Source: AP-15 sp963795485
GTDB taxonomy: Bacteria; Pseudomonadota; Alphaproteobacteria; ATCC43930; CGMCC-115725
Assembly: GCA_963795485.1 (NCBI GenBank)
Contig: CAWCIL010000008.1
Location: forward strand, 1,488,001-1,552,000
Length of the DNA: 64,000 bases
Direction of reading: 5' to 3'
Shown here one piece after another: positions 45,424 to 56,708 of this stretch (its first letter is position 1; each line of letters begins with the position of its first letter). The position numbers and the translations under genes are program-made. Below the pieces are notes generated by a model. That model made no database searches, was not told the origin of the DNA, and was given only the letters and a program-made list of their open reading frames with translations.

Positions 45424-45930
45424 ATGGCACATTCGATCGGCGTCCGCTGCGCGGCGCTTTTTGGGGGAAGCCTGCTCGCTCTCGCCAGTGCGGGGGTGGC
45501 GCATGCGCAAGTGCCGGTGCCGATGTCGAGCGACCCGACGGAGATCACCGCCTGCTTGTGCATGGAGCAGGGGGTCGCGACCTTGTCGGCGAACATGTCG
45601 GCGAAGACCCAGTCGCTGGCCGCGATCCGTCAGCACCTCGCCGATCTCGATGCGCAATTGGCGCGCTCCCGTTCGAGCGTCGATGTCAACAACCCCGACT
45701 CGGTGGCCCGGTACAAGGCGCTGTTGACACAGCGCGACGCCGCTTACCAGCAATCGCTGGGTCCGGTCGTCGGCGACGCCGATCAGGCGACCGCGCGCTA
45801 CAATGCCCAGGTCGCCGCGTATAACGGTCGTTGCGCCAACCGCATCTTCAACTCGGTCATGATGGCCCAGATTCAGGCGCATCTGGTCGTGCCCGCCGCT
45901 GCAGTAAGCGGGGTGCGCGGCTGCCGATAG
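45424..45930 (+). CDS. Exported protein of unknown function, Cys-containing coiled coil
   Basis: A 168-residue protein with a signal peptide (RCAALFGGSLLALASAGVAHAQ). The mature part starts EITACLCMEQGVATLSANM followed by a heptad-like region SLAAIRQHLADLDAQLARSRSSVDV, and ends NGRCANRIFNSVMMAQIQAHL. Three cysteines in the mature region could form disulfides. GGGGAAAGAGACG precedes the ATG at 45424. It converges on hisI and the 3' ends overlap. Confidence 0.66.
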   Translation: MAHSIGVRCAALFGGSLLALASAGVAHAQVPVPMSSDPTEITACLCMEQGVATLSANMSAKTQSLAAIRQHLADLDAQLARSRSSVDVNNPDSVARYKALLTQRDAAYQQSLGPVVGDADQATARYNAQVAAYNGRCANRIFNSVMMAQIQAHLVVPAAAVSGVRGCR

Positions 45931-46323
45931 AGGGTGTCGGGCGAAATTTGCGGGGCGGCGATCACCGCCCAGCCACCTTCGCGCCAAGCCCGGAAAAAAC
46001 AGCTGCGCCTGCCGGTATGGCAGGCGACACCTGGCTGGTCGACCAGCAGCAGCACCGTGTCGCCATCGCAGTCGAGCCGCAACTCGCGGACGAGTTGGAC
46101 CTGCCCGGAAGTCTCGCCTTTGCGCCAAAGCTGCGGCGCGCGAGCGCGACCAATAGCAGGCGCGGCCCTCGCTCAAGGTCGCGCGCACCGCATCGCGGTT
46201 CATCCACGCCATCATCAGGATTTCACCGGTGTCGTGCTGCTGGGCGATCGCCGGGACCAAGCCGTCGCGGTCGAACCGGATCTCGCCGAGTGCCCGCTCG
46301 ATCGGATCGCTCACTTGACCCAT
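45873..46323 (-). CDS. hisI: Phosphoribosyl-AMP cyclohydrolase, apparent frameshift near 46135
   Basis: The third step of histidine biosynthesis. The N-terminal part is GLVPAIAQQHDTGEILMMAWMNRDAVRATLSEGRACYWSRSR, the diagnostic HisI segment. After this an extra base near 46135 shifts the frame; the other frame continues QLWRKGETSGQVQLVRELRLDCDGDTVLLLVDQPGVACHTGRRSCFF, which holds the zinc-site cysteines (CDGD and CHTGRRSCF). The C-terminus from DTLYR onward is longer than usual and read through into the neighbouring gene on the opposite strand. No other his gene is near. Confidence 0.87.
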
Positions 46324-46638
46324 CCTTCCGTCCTGCCCCTGTCGTCAAACTCGGATTAGGGCCGTGCCGCGCCGAAAACAATGCCCTCGCGCGAACGCCC
46401 GGTGCGCGGCGTGGCGTAATCCGCCGGCGGCAGCGCCGGGCGTGACGGATTTCCTGACACCAGCATAAGTTGTCTCCGTTCGTTGAGATTTGGCGGAAAT
46501 GCTGGGAGGGAGCAAGCGTTTTCCCTCGTCATTCCGTCGACAATCTCGCTGATCCCGTGTCGGATCAATTTACACCCTAGATATTTGGTAACTATAAATC
46601 TCCGGCAACCCATTGCAGAATCCCACATGGCATAGGAG
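46324..46638. other. Intergenic region between hisI and a PEP-CTERM remnant
   Basis: No gene is supported in these 315 bases. It is AT-richer from about 46550 to 46615, an ordinary spacer preceding the orphan PEP-CTERM tail. Confidence 0.4.
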
Positions 46639-46809
46639 GTGCGTCAGAACGGAGACTTCCAGGATTGGCCGGCGACGATCGCGGTCAACGATGTCGTGAT
46701 CAATTTCAGCAAAGATCCGCCGTCGGTGCCGGAGCCCGGCACGGTGGCGTTGCTGGGCTCGGCCCTGCTTGGATTCGCCCTGTTCCGGCGGCGATGCAGC
46801 GCAGTGTAA
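46639..46809 (+). pseudogene. Orphan PEP-CTERM protein tail (5'-truncated remnant)
   Basis: A 56-residue reading from GTG 46639 ends in VPEPGTVALLGSALLGFALFRRRCSAV, a complete PEP-CTERM signal (motif, hydrophobic helix, Arg run). The 29 residues before it are NGDFQDWPATIAVNDVVINFSKDPPS. An in-frame TAG lies directly upstream at 46633-46635 and no exported N-terminus is present, so it appears to be the 3' end of a lost secreted protein. It could be an intact micro-gene, but it has no signal peptide. Confidence 0.65.
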
Positions 46810-46845
46810 GAAGAAACGTCAGTTTCGCGACCGAGGCGCTGGAGA

Positions 46846-48099
46846 TCAGCTTTGCCGGGGGTCGGCAGGCGGCGACGCGAGCTTCCGCAGGCGGGCGAGG
46901 CACCGGGCACGGTCGGCGGCGAAATCGCCCGCTTCCCACCAGTGCTCGACCGCATCGAGCAGCGCCCCGACGCGGGGTCCGGGCGCAATGCCGAGCGCGG
47001 TCACGTCGTGCCCGGAAAGCGGGAAAGCAGGCGGCGACCAGCCGCTCGCGAGATCGAGGAAGCCGGCCAGCTGCTCGGCGCCGACCTGCCCCTCTGCCGC
47101 CAGCAGCAGCACGAGGTCGCGACAGCGCTCGGCGCCGAGACGGTAGAGCGCTCGGCGCTGCGCCGCCGGGTCGCCGCCCGGACCGAGCTCGCGGGGCCAG
47201 GGCGGGGCGAGGCCGCGTAACCGGTCGCGCCGCGCGTTCGACAGGCGCAGCCGCTCGGCCAACGCCGCGGCACCGGCTTCGTCGACATCGACCAAGGCGG
47301 CAAGTCGGCGCAGCGGGTCTGGCGCGGGCTCGATCGCGACCAGCCGAGGCAGCCGGTCGAGCCGGCGCGCCTCGGGCAGCGCCACAGCGAGCACGCCGTC
47401 CTGCGCCATCATCCGCAGCGCCCTCGCGGGGTCGGGAGCACCGAGCAGCTTGAGCAGCTCCTGGGCGACGCGCTCGGCCGAGAGCGTCGGCAGCAGCGCC
47501 GCAGCGGCGCGGCAGGCGGCCCGCGCCGGCAGATCGCCGGCGCCGCCGCCAAAGCGCGCCTCGAAGCGGTAATAGCGTAAGAGCCGCAGCACATCCTCGC
47601 CGATGCGGGTGGCCGGATCGCCGACAAAACGGACGCGGCCGGCCTCGAGATCGGCCAAGCCGCCGACCGGGTCGTGGATGGCGCCGTCGGCAGCGAGGAA
47701 GATCGCGTTGATCGTGAAGTCGCGGCGCGCCGCATCCTCCGCCCAATCGGCGTCGAAGGCGACCCGCGCATGGCGGCCGTAAGTCTCGACGTCGCGGCGC
47801 AACGTCGTGATCTCGAAATGCCGCGGCGGCACTACCGCGGTCACGGTGCCGTGGGCAAGGCCGGTCGGCACCACCTTGACGCGGTGTTTTTCAAGAAGCT
47901 CGACGACCCGTTCGGGCTGCGCTGCGACGGCGATGTCGATGTCGTCGCTCGGACGCCCGAGCAAGGCGTCGCGCACCGCGCCTCCGACAAAGCGAGCCTC
48001 CACCCCCCCGGCCGAAAACGCGTCGAGCACCACCCGGGTCGAGGGCTCGTCGAGCCATGGCGGGCGGATCATCCGGCGCCGGTTTCGGGTCTCGCTCAT
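46846..48099 (-). CDS. cca: CCA tRNA nucleotidyltransferase
   Basis: A 417-residue class II nucleotidyltransferase that adds or repairs the 3' CCA of tRNA. The palm motif is RFVGGAVRDALLGRPSDDIDIAV with the metal Asp pair, plus HFEITTLRRDVETYGRHA, RRDFTINAIFLAADG and RIGEDVLRLLRYYRFEARFG, which are flexible-loop/head motifs. The ATG at 48099 overlaps the end of the DUF6111 gene (ATGA). The longer open frame upstream is a shadow. The order DUF1285-NUDIX-DUF6111-cca is well conserved in alphaproteobacteria. Confidence 0.93.
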   Translation of the reverse strand: MSETRNRRRMIRPPWLDEPSTRVVLDAFSAGGVEARFVGGAVRDALLGRPSDDIDIAVAAQPERVVELLEKHRVKVVPTGLAHGTVTAVVPPRHFEITTLRRDVETYGRHARVAFDADWAEDAARRDFTINAIFLAADGAIHDPVGGLADLEAGRVRFVGDPATRIGEDVLRLLRYYRFEARFGGGAGDLPARAACRAAAALLPTLSAERVAQELLKLLGAPDPARALRMMAQDGVLAVALPEARRLDRLPRLVAIEPAPDPLRRLAALVDVDEAGAAALAERLRLSNARRDRLRGLAPPWPRELGPGGDPAAQRRALYRLGAERCRDLVLLLAAEGQVGAEQLAGFLDLASGWSPPAFPLSGHDVTALGIAPGPRVGALLDAVEHWWEAGDFAADRARCLARLRKLASPPADPRQS

Positions 48100-48377
48100 C
48101 GCGGGGCGGTCGGTTCGATGTGACTGGGAATGATTCGCCCATCCTGCCAGCGCGGGGCGACATAGACCCCTTGCTGCACGGTGCCGAAGCCGACAGTGAC
48201 TACCAGAAGCACGATCGCCAGCAGCACCGCCCCCGCCCCCGCCAGCCATACCCACGGTACCGAGGTCCACGGCATCGCACCCCCGTCATGCGATGCCCTC
48301 CAGCTGCCCACCCATAACAGATAGAGCGCCGTCGGCAGCACCAGCGGCAGGACGATGGTGATGAAGACCCGGACCAT
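48096..48377 (-). CDS. DUF6111-family small membrane protein
   Basis: A 93-residue protein with two helices (MVRVFITIVLPLVLPTALYLLWV and VWLAGAGAVLLAIVLLVVTVGF) and a tail GTVQQGVYVAPRWQDGRIIPSHI characteristic of DUF6111. Coupled to cca by an ATGA overlap; 7 bases downstream of the NUDIX gene. Function unknown. Confidence 0.82.
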   Translation of the reverse strand: MVRVFITIVLPLVLPTALYLLWVGSWRASHDGGAMPWTSVPWVWLAGAGAVLLAIVLLVVTVGFGTVQQGVYVAPRWQDGRIIPSHIEPTAPR

Positions 48378-48384
48378 GCGCCGG

Positions 48385-49077
48385 TCAGCCGCCGAGCACC
48401 TCGGCCAGGTTCACCAGGATCCCAGCCGTAGCACCCCAGATGTTCCAGTTCTCGAACGGCAGGACAAAGAAAACCCGGCGGCGCCGCTCGAAGAGGCGTT
48501 CGGTGCGACGGTGGTTTTTGACGTCGAGCACGAAGGAGAGAGGCACCTCGAACACTTCGGCCACCTCATAGGGGTCGGCGGCGAGCGGAAAAGGCGCTGC
48601 GACAATGCCGACGATCGGGGTGATCTCAAACCCGGTCCCGGTCACGTAGGTGTCGAGCCGGCCGATCAGGGTCACATGATCGCGGGGCAGGCCGATCTCC
48701 TCCTCGGTCTCGCGCAGCGCCGCCTCGACCGCATCGCGGTCTTGGGCATCGATGCTGCCGCCGGGAAAGGCGATCTGCCCGGCATGCGCGGACAGATGCG
48801 GGGTCCGCAAGGTCAGCAGCACCGACAGCCCCTCGGCGCGCTCGATCAGCGGGACGAGCACCGCCGCCGGCCGCAGCGCGGTGCTGGGCGGGGTCATGCC
48901 GGGATTGAGGTCGTGATCGCCTCGGGTCGCCCGGCGCAATGCCGCCGCTTCGGCCGGATCGGAAGCGCCGCCGAATCCCCGTCTGCCGGGCTGGCCGAGA
49001 CCGGCGAAGCGAGCGATCACCCAGTCACGGGTCCGTGCGGCCGCATCAGTCCCCGGTTCTCGCCCCCGTTCGTGCAT
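48385..49077 (-). CDS. CoA pyrophosphatase (NUDIX hydrolase, NudL-like)
   Basis: A 230-residue NUDIX hydrolase. The UPF0035 signature LLTLRTPHLSAHAGQIAFPGG leads into the Nudix box, GGSIDAQDRDAVEAALRETEEEIGL (G-x5-E-x7-REUxEExGU). This group cleaves CoA or acyl-CoA pyrophosphate. The MHERGREPG start at 49077 is the most likely. The longer open frame above it has no family similarity and overlaps the DUF1285 gene. Confidence 0.88.
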   Translation of the reverse strand: MHERGREPGTDAAARTRDWVIARFAGLGQPGRRGFGGASDPAEAAALRRATRGDHDLNPGMTPPSTALRPAAVLVPLIERAEGLSVLLTLRTPHLSAHAGQIAFPGGSIDAQDRDAVEAALRETEEEIGLPRDHVTLIGRLDTYVTGTGFEITPIVGIVAAPFPLAADPYEVAEVFEVPLSFVLDVKNHRRTERLFERRRRVFFVLPFENWNIWGATAGILVNLAEVLGG

Positions 49078-49124
49078 CGCCGATCCGCCTCTCCATCCCT
49101 CGCGCCGCGCCTCCGGTTCGGCGA

Positions 49125-49676
49125 TCAACCCCAATCGGGCCCCGGGTCGCCGAGCCGGAAAAAAGCATCCTTGCTCCACACCCCGAATTGGCTCGCGCCG
49201 GCGACCTGCCGTTCAACGCCCAATTCGACCAGATCGTAAAACACCGGACGCGCCAGCCGCGCCTCGATCCCTTCGCGCACCTGGATATAGGGTGCCGGCT
49301 CGCCGTTCGCCGCGGTCTCGACGCGCAGCGGATGGTCCGGACCCGCCGTCACAATCTCGTCCAGATTGGTCCGGAAGATCAGCTGCTGCGCTTGGCCGTT
49401 GCCGGCGACGGTCAGCGCCACCGCGAGAAACGGGACGTCCTCGACCTCGACGCGGCCGCGCTCGGCCGGCGTCACCAGCCAATAGGAGCCGTCGTCGCCG
49501 CGGCGCAGGACGGAGGCAAAGAGCTTGACGAGCGCCAGGCGATCGATCGGCGATCCGCGATAGAACCAGGTGCCGTCGCGGGCGATGCGCAGGTCGAGAT
49601 CGCCGCGGTCGATCGGGGGCCGCCGGCCGCCGGCCGGTTGAATTATTGAGGAATTGCCGGAGCCGGTATTTTCCAT
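49125..49676 (-). CDS. DUF1285-family protein
   Basis: A 183-residue cytosolic protein matching DUF1285: IARDGTWFYRGSPIDRLALVKLFASVLRR, EDVPFLAVALTV, YIQVREGIEARLARPVFYDLVELG and WSKDAFFRLGD near the end. Function is not known. It is divergent from the MoxR gene: their 5' ends are within 20 bases of each other, which places both promoters inside each other's leader. Confidence 0.86.
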   Translation of the reverse strand: MENTGSGNSSIIQPAGGRRPPIDRGDLDLRIARDGTWFYRGSPIDRLALVKLFASVLRRGDDGSYWLVTPAERGRVEVEDVPFLAVALTVAGNGQAQQLIFRTNLDEIVTAGPDHPLRVETAANGEPAPYIQVREGIEARLARPVFYDLVELGVERQVAGASQFGVWSKDAFFRLGDPGPDWG

Positions 49677-49696
49677 CAGGCTCGCACCTTGCCGAA

Positions 49697-50769
<1,073 letters not shown>

Positions 50770-50773
<4 letters not shown>

Positions 50774-51711
50774 ACGCTGCCGGGCCGGGATCCCTGGCGG
50801 CGCTGCTCGCTCGCCATCGGGTGCGGCTCGCCGGGCTGCGCGAGCGCGCCGAAGAGGCCGCTGCTGTGCTGCCGGCCCTGCAGGTCGCGGCGGAGCGGGT
50901 GGCGGCGACCGTGGCGCAAGGCGTGCACGGACGCCGCAGAGTGGGCCAAGGCGAGACCTTCTGGCAGTTTCGCCAGTATCAGCCGGGCGACTCTGCGGGC
51001 CGCATCGACTGGCGCGAGAGCGCCAAGTCGCAGCGCCTCTACATCCGCGAGACCGAATGGGAAGCGGCGCAGAGCGTGTGGCTGTGGCGCGACGGGTCGC
51101 CCTCGATGGATTACAGCTCGGCCGGGTATATTGCCGGCGGCGTCTGGCCGAGCAAGCGCGATCGCGCCGAATTGCTGCTGGTGGCGCTGGCGAGCCTGCT
51201 GGTGCGCGGCGGCGAGCGCGTCACGCTGGTCGGCAGCCGCACGACGCCGGTGAGCGGCCGGCTTGCCTTGTCGCGGGCCGTCGAGCTGCTCGGCCGCGAG
51301 CCGAGGGCGTCGGCGAGCCTGCCCGCCTTCGAGCCGCTGCCAAGGGCCGGGCTGCTGGTCCTGATCGGCGACTTCCTGTCACCGCTCGACGCGATCAATG
51401 CCGGGCTTGCCCGCTTCGCGGCGGCCGGAGTCGACGGCCACCTGTTGCAGATCATCGACCCGGCCGAAGAAGACCTGCCGTTCGCGGGCCGGGTGCGGTT
51501 CGCCGGAATCGAGGAGCGCGACGAAGTGGTGGTCAGCCGCGTCGAGGGCATTCGCGACGATTATTTGGGCCGCTTCCGGCAGCATCGCGACGGCATCGCC
51601 GCGATCGCCGGCCGGCTCGGCTGGACCTGCGGCGCGCATCGCACCGATCGCTCGCCGGAGCTGGCGCTGCTGGCTCTCTATACGGCGCTGTCGGGCGACC
51701 GCCGGCGGTGA
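50770..51711 (+). CDS. DUF58-domain protein
   Basis: A 313-residue protein, the second gene of the MoxR cluster. The DUF58 signature is FRQYQPGDSAGRIDWRESAKSQRLYIRETEWE. A Rossmann/VWA-like region follows (LLVLIGDFLSPLDAINAGLARFAAAGVDGHLLQIIDPAEED). The GTG start overlaps the MoxR stop (GTGA). DUF58 proteins normally cooperate with MoxR ATPases. No membrane helix is present in this member. Confidence 0.88.
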
Positions 51712-51847
51712 AGATCTGACCGCGATGCCTCGCCCGCCTCCTGCGTCGGACCGTTCGCCCGCACGGGGGAGGGGCGACCCTGCTGCATTGCGGGAAAGGG
51801 GTGGATGAGGTGGCGCCGCTCCGTCGGCCGCCAGGTTAGGTTGAGCC

Positions 51848-54569
51848 ATGCTGGCGCTGGGTTCACTCGCTTTCGCCTCGCCCTGGCTGCTGCTGGCGCT
51901 GACCGGGCTGCCGATCATCTGGTGGCTGTTGCGGGTGACGCCGCCGGCGCCGCGCCGCATCGTCTTTCCGGCGGTCCGGCTGCTGCTGGGGCTGAGGCCG
52001 CGCGACGAGACGCCGGCGCGAACCCCGCTGTGGCTGATCCTGCTGCGCATGGTGCTGGCCGCGCTGGTGATCGTCGCGGCGGCCCATCCGCTCTTAAATC
52101 CGCAGGCGCGCATGGCCGGGACCGGGCCCATCATCCTGGTCGTCGACGATGGTTGGGCAGCGGCGAGCGATTGGCCGGCGCGGCAGGCGGCGCTCTCCGA
52201 CCTGTTGGCCGAGGCCGAGCGCGAGGGCCGCCAGATCGTCCTCGTCCCGACCGCTCCCGCCGGCGGGGACACGGCGCCGGCGCCGTTGCATCCGATCCGC
52301 GCCGCGGATGCGCTGCCCGCGGTCGAAGCGTTGCAGCCAAAGCCGTGGCCGGTCGACCGCGGCGCGGCGCTTGCCCGCTTGAAAGCGCTGTCCTTGCCCG
52401 GCGCCAACGCCGCGATCTGGCTCAGCGACGGCATCGCCGACGGTGCCGGGGCGAAGGCGCTCGCGGCTTATCTCACCGACCGCGGCAGCGTCCGCTATCT
52501 GACGGCGGGGCCGGACTCGGCGCCGCTGCTGCTCGCCGCCGGCGATCGCGAGGCCAAGGATCTGAGCGTCGTGCTGCGCTCGCCGCCGGTGGCGGAACCA
52601 CGGCGCTACGAGGTCCGCGCCAGCGGGGCGGATGGGCGCATGTTGGCGCGGCGCAGCGCCACCCTCGAACCCGGTGCCACGTCCGCCGAAATCCGCCTGG
52701 CGATGCCGAGCGAGCTCAGAAACCAGGCGACCCGCATTGAGGTCGAGGGCGCCCGGTCGGCCGGGGCCGGTGCTGCTGCTCGACGAGCGCTGGCGCCGCC
52801 GGCCGGTCGGGATCGTCGGGCCGCCGAACGGCAGCGGGCAGCCGCTGCTCAGCGACACCTATTATCTCGAACGCGCGCTGGCGCCGTTCGCCGAGATCCG
52901 CCGCGGCAGCGCTGCCGATCTGCTGAAGCGCCAGCTCGCGGTGCTGATCTATTCGGATGCCGGACCGGATTCCCCGGAGGAGGCGTCGGCGGTCGACAAG
53001 TGGATCGATGCCGGCGGCCTGCTGCTGCGCTTCGCCGGGCCGCACCTCGCATCGGCGCAGAACGACAAGCTGTTGCCGGTCCAGCTGCGCCGCGGCGGCC
53101 GGACGATCGGCGGCGCGCTGTCATGGGAGCAGCCGGCAAAGCTGGCGCCGTTCGCCCCCGGCAGCCCATTCGCCGGGCTGAAGGTCCCGGCCGACGTGAC
53201 GGTATCGCGCCAGGTGCTGGCCGAGCCCGACATCGAGCTCGAGGACAAAACCTGGGCGCGGCTGGTCGACGGGACCCCGCTGGTCACCGCGGAAAGGCAC
53301 GGGCGCGGCTGGATCGTGCTGGTGCACACCACGGCGAATGCCGATTGGTCCAACCTCGCACTGTCCGGCCTTTTTGTCGAAATGCTGCGGCGGATCACCG
53401 CCTTGAGCCAAGGGGTGACGACGGCCGCGGGCGAGGGCCCGCTGCCGCCGCTCGAAACGCTCGACGGGTTCGGCCAGCTGCGGCGCGCACCGCCGACGGC
53501 GCGCCCGATCGCCGGGGCCCAGATCGCCACCGCGGTGGCTTCGCCGCAGCATCCTCCGGGCTTCTACGGCACCCAAGACTTGCGCAGCGCGTTCAATCTT
53601 TCGGCCGGGATCAAGCAACTGGAGCCGATCGCCGGGCTGCCATCCGGCGTGCAGCGCGAGAGCTTTGCCCGCGGCCGGGAGACCGATCTACGACCGCCGC
53701 TGTTGACCGCGGCCTTGCTGCTGCTGCTGATCGATCTGTTGACCGCCTACGCGCTGCGCGGGCTGCTGCGACGGCGGCCGGCGCGGGTTCTCGGCATGAT
53801 TCTCGTCGCCGCACTCGCCCTGCCCGCCGCGGCGCGCGCCGACGACGCGTTTGTCGTGCGCGCCACCTCGCAACTGCGCCTGGCTTATGTGCGCACCGGC
53901 GACGAGACGGTCGACGCGGAGAGCCGCGCCGGGCTCATCGGGCTCAGCGACACGCTCAACCGGCGAACCGCCGTCGATGCCGGCAACCCGCTCGCCGTCG
54001 ACATCGAGACCGACGAGCTGATCTTTTTCCCGCTGCTCTATTGGCCGGTTACCGGCGACCAGCCGCCACCCTCGCCGAGTGCCGTCGGCCGGATCAACCG
54101 TTATATCGAGACCGGCGGGACGATCCTGTTCGATACCCGCGACGGCGACGAGCAGTCTCCGGGACCTTTCGGCGGTGCCGCGATCGCGGCGCAGCGGCTG
54201 CGCCGGCTGACGGCAGGGATCAAGATGCCGCCTCTGGTGCCGATCCCGCCCGACCACGTTTTGACCAAGTCGTTTTACCTGATGCACGAATTCCCCGGCC
54301 GCTGGGATGCCGGCACATTGTGGGTCGAACCGGCCGAGGACCAGGTCAATGACGGCGTCTCGAGCGTCATCGTCGGCGCCGATGACTGGGCCGGCGCCTG
54401 GGCGGTCGACAAGGATGGCCAGCCGCTCTATGCCGTCGTCCCGGGCGGCGAACGCCAGCGCGAAATGGCGCTGCGCTTTGGCGTCAACCTGGTCATGTAC
54501 GTGCTGACCGGCAACTACAAGGCCGATCAGGTGCACGTGCCGGCGATCCTCGAGCGGCTGGGCCAATGA
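51848..54569 (+). CDS. DUF4159/BatA-like membrane protein, apparent frameshift near 52765
   Basis: The N-terminal double-transmembrane region is MLALGSLAFASPWLLLALTGLPIIWWLLRVTPPAPRRIVFP, typical of BatA-like N-termini, followed by a VWA-like domain (PIILVVDDGWAAA). At 52763-52766 a G run of four, where three are expected, breaks the frame within ARSAGP-VLLLDERWRRRPVG. The continuation includes a C-terminal DUF4159 domain: FVVRATSQLRLAYVRTGD...LIFFPLLYWPVTGD...INRYIETGGTILFDTRD. The domain is probably a GATase-like fold. Its stop overlaps the next gene by ATGA. Confidence 0.85.
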
Positions 54570-56678
54570 GCGGCAACGGTTTCTCGCTTGCCGCCGCGCC
54601 GCTGCTGCCGTGGGCGGCGATCGCGCTGCTCGCCGTCGCTTGCCTGCTCTGTCTCGGTTTGGGTGCCGCGCGTCGCGCAAGGGGGCTGGCCTGGCGGGCG
54701 ATCGCGATCGCCGTGCTGCTGGCGGCACTGGTCAACCCCTCGCTGATCGAGGAGCAGCGGACCCCGCGGCGCGACCTGGCGATCATCGTCGTCGACGAAC
54801 TCGCCGAGCCAGAGCATCGGCGATCGGCGGCAGGCGAGCGAGGCGGCGCTGGCTGCCGTCAAACAGCGCCTCGGCCACGAGCCCGACCTCGATGTGCGGG
54901 TGATCCGGGCCGGCGCGCCGCAACCTGGCATGGGCGATGACGGTACCAAGCTGTTCGCGGCGCTCGACCGGGCGATGTCGGACGTCCCGCGCCAGCGCCT
55001 CGCCGGCATCGTCATGATTACCGACGGCGAGGTGCACGACGTGCCGGAAGGCGACGCCAAGGCGCTGCGGGCGGCAGTTCCCGCTCCGCTCCACGTTCTA
55101 TTGTCCGGGCACCGCAACGAAGGCGATCGGCGGCTCGTCGTGTCCCAAGCGCCGAGCTTTGGCATTGTCGGCAAAGAGGTACGGCTCACGGTCCGGGTCG
55201 AGGACCTGCCGGAAACCGCCGCCGAAAGGGCGGGCGAGGACCCGGACGAGGCGCAGGTGACTTGGCGCAAGGACGGCGGCGCGCCGCGTCAGCTGACGGT
55301 GCCGGTCGGACGCGATGTCCCGCTGCCGGTCACGATCGACCATGGCGGCCCCAATATTCTGGAGATCGAAGCCGCTCCGGGCCCGCGCGAGCTGACCCTC
55401 GTCAACAACCGCGCCGTTGTTGTGGTCCACGGCGTGCGCGACCGGTTGCGGGTCTTGCTGGTCACCGGGGAGCCCTATGCCGGCGAGCGGGTCTGGCGCA
55501 ACATCCTCAAATCCGACCCTTCGGTCGATCTCGTCCATTTTACGATCCTGCGGCCGCCGGAAAAGCAGGATGGGACGCCGATCCGCGAGCTGTCGCTGAT
55601 CGCCTTTCCGATCCGTGAGCTGTTCGATACCAAGCTCGACGATTTCGATCTGATCATCTTCGATCGCTACAGCCTGCGCGGGCTGATCCCGGAGGCCTAT
55701 CTCGAAAACGTCGTGCGCTATGTCCGCAACGGCGGCGCGCTGCTGGAAGCCGCTGGTCCGAATAACGGCGCGCCGATGAGCCTGTCGCGCACGCCGCTCG
55801 GCGCAATCCTGCCGGCGGAGCCGACGGGCGACGTCTACGACGAGGGGTTCAAGCCGCAACTCACCGCTCTCGGCCGCCGCGATCCGGTGACCGAGGGGCT
55901 TCCTGGCGCCGGACCGCGGGGCGGCGAGCCGAGCTGGGGGCGCTGGTTTCGCCAGGTCGATGCGCGTGTCCATAACGGCGTCACGGTGATGACTGGCGAC
56001 CGCGGCGAACCGCTCCTCGTTCTCGACCGCGTCGGCAAGGGCAGAGTGGCCCAGCTCCTTTCCGACGAAATGTGGTTCTGGGCGCGCGGGTTCGAGGGCG
56101 GCGGCCCGCAGGCCGAGCTGTTGCGGCGGCTCGCCTACTGGCTGATGAAGGAGCCCGATCTCGAGGAGAACGATCTGCGGGCGACGGTTGACGGCGACCG
56201 CCTCGTGGTCACCCGGCAGTCGCTGGAGCCGGATGACCGGCCGGTCACCGTCACCGCACCCGACGGGTCGAAAAGCAGCCTGAAGCTGACCCCGACAACA
56301 GGCGGACGCAGCACCGGCAGCATGGCGATTGCCCGGATGGGGTTGTACCGGGTCAGCGAAGGCGGCCGCACCGCGCTTGCCGCGGCGGGCCCGCTCAACC
56401 CGATCGAGTTCGCCGATGTCCGCACGACAGCCAAAAAGCTGGCCCCGGTCGCCGCGGCGACCGGCGGCGGCGTCTTCTGGGTCGGCTCGGGCAAAATCCC
56501 GGACGTCCGCCGGGTTTCGCCCGACGCAACTGCGGCCGGGCGGAACTGGATGGGCTTTCGCGCCAACGGGGATTATACCGTTACCGGGTTCAGCGAGATC
56601 CCGCTGCTGCCGGCGGTGGCGGCGCTGCTGCTGATCGTCGGCGGCCTCTTGGCGGCGTGGCGGCGCGAGGGGATGTGA
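54566..56678 (+). CDS. GATase-like/VWA membrane protein of the MoxR cluster, apparent frameshift near 54799
   Basis: The gene begins with two helices (PWAAIALLAVACLLCLGLG and LAWRAIAIAVLLAALVNPSLIEE). An extra A near 54799 shifts the frame; past it SQSIGDRRQASEAALAAVKQRLG continues the VWA-like region (IVMITDGEVHDVPEGDAKAL). From residue ~220 there is a class-I glutamine-amidotransferase-like fold (LRVLLVTGEPYAGERVWRNILKSD, FDLIIFDRYSLRGLIPEAYLENVVRYVRNGGALLEAAG). The C-terminus ends with a last helix and RREGM. Conserved fourth gene in this alphaproteobacterial cluster; precise role unknown. Confidence 0.84.
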
Positions 56679-56708
56679 GCCCGGTCATTTCGCGGTTGGT
56701 GGGTTTTC

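Noticed and set aside
46639..46809. Treating the short PEP-CTERM frame as an intact gene
   Set aside because: An in-frame stop directly upstream, no signal peptide and no ribosome site favour a remnant.
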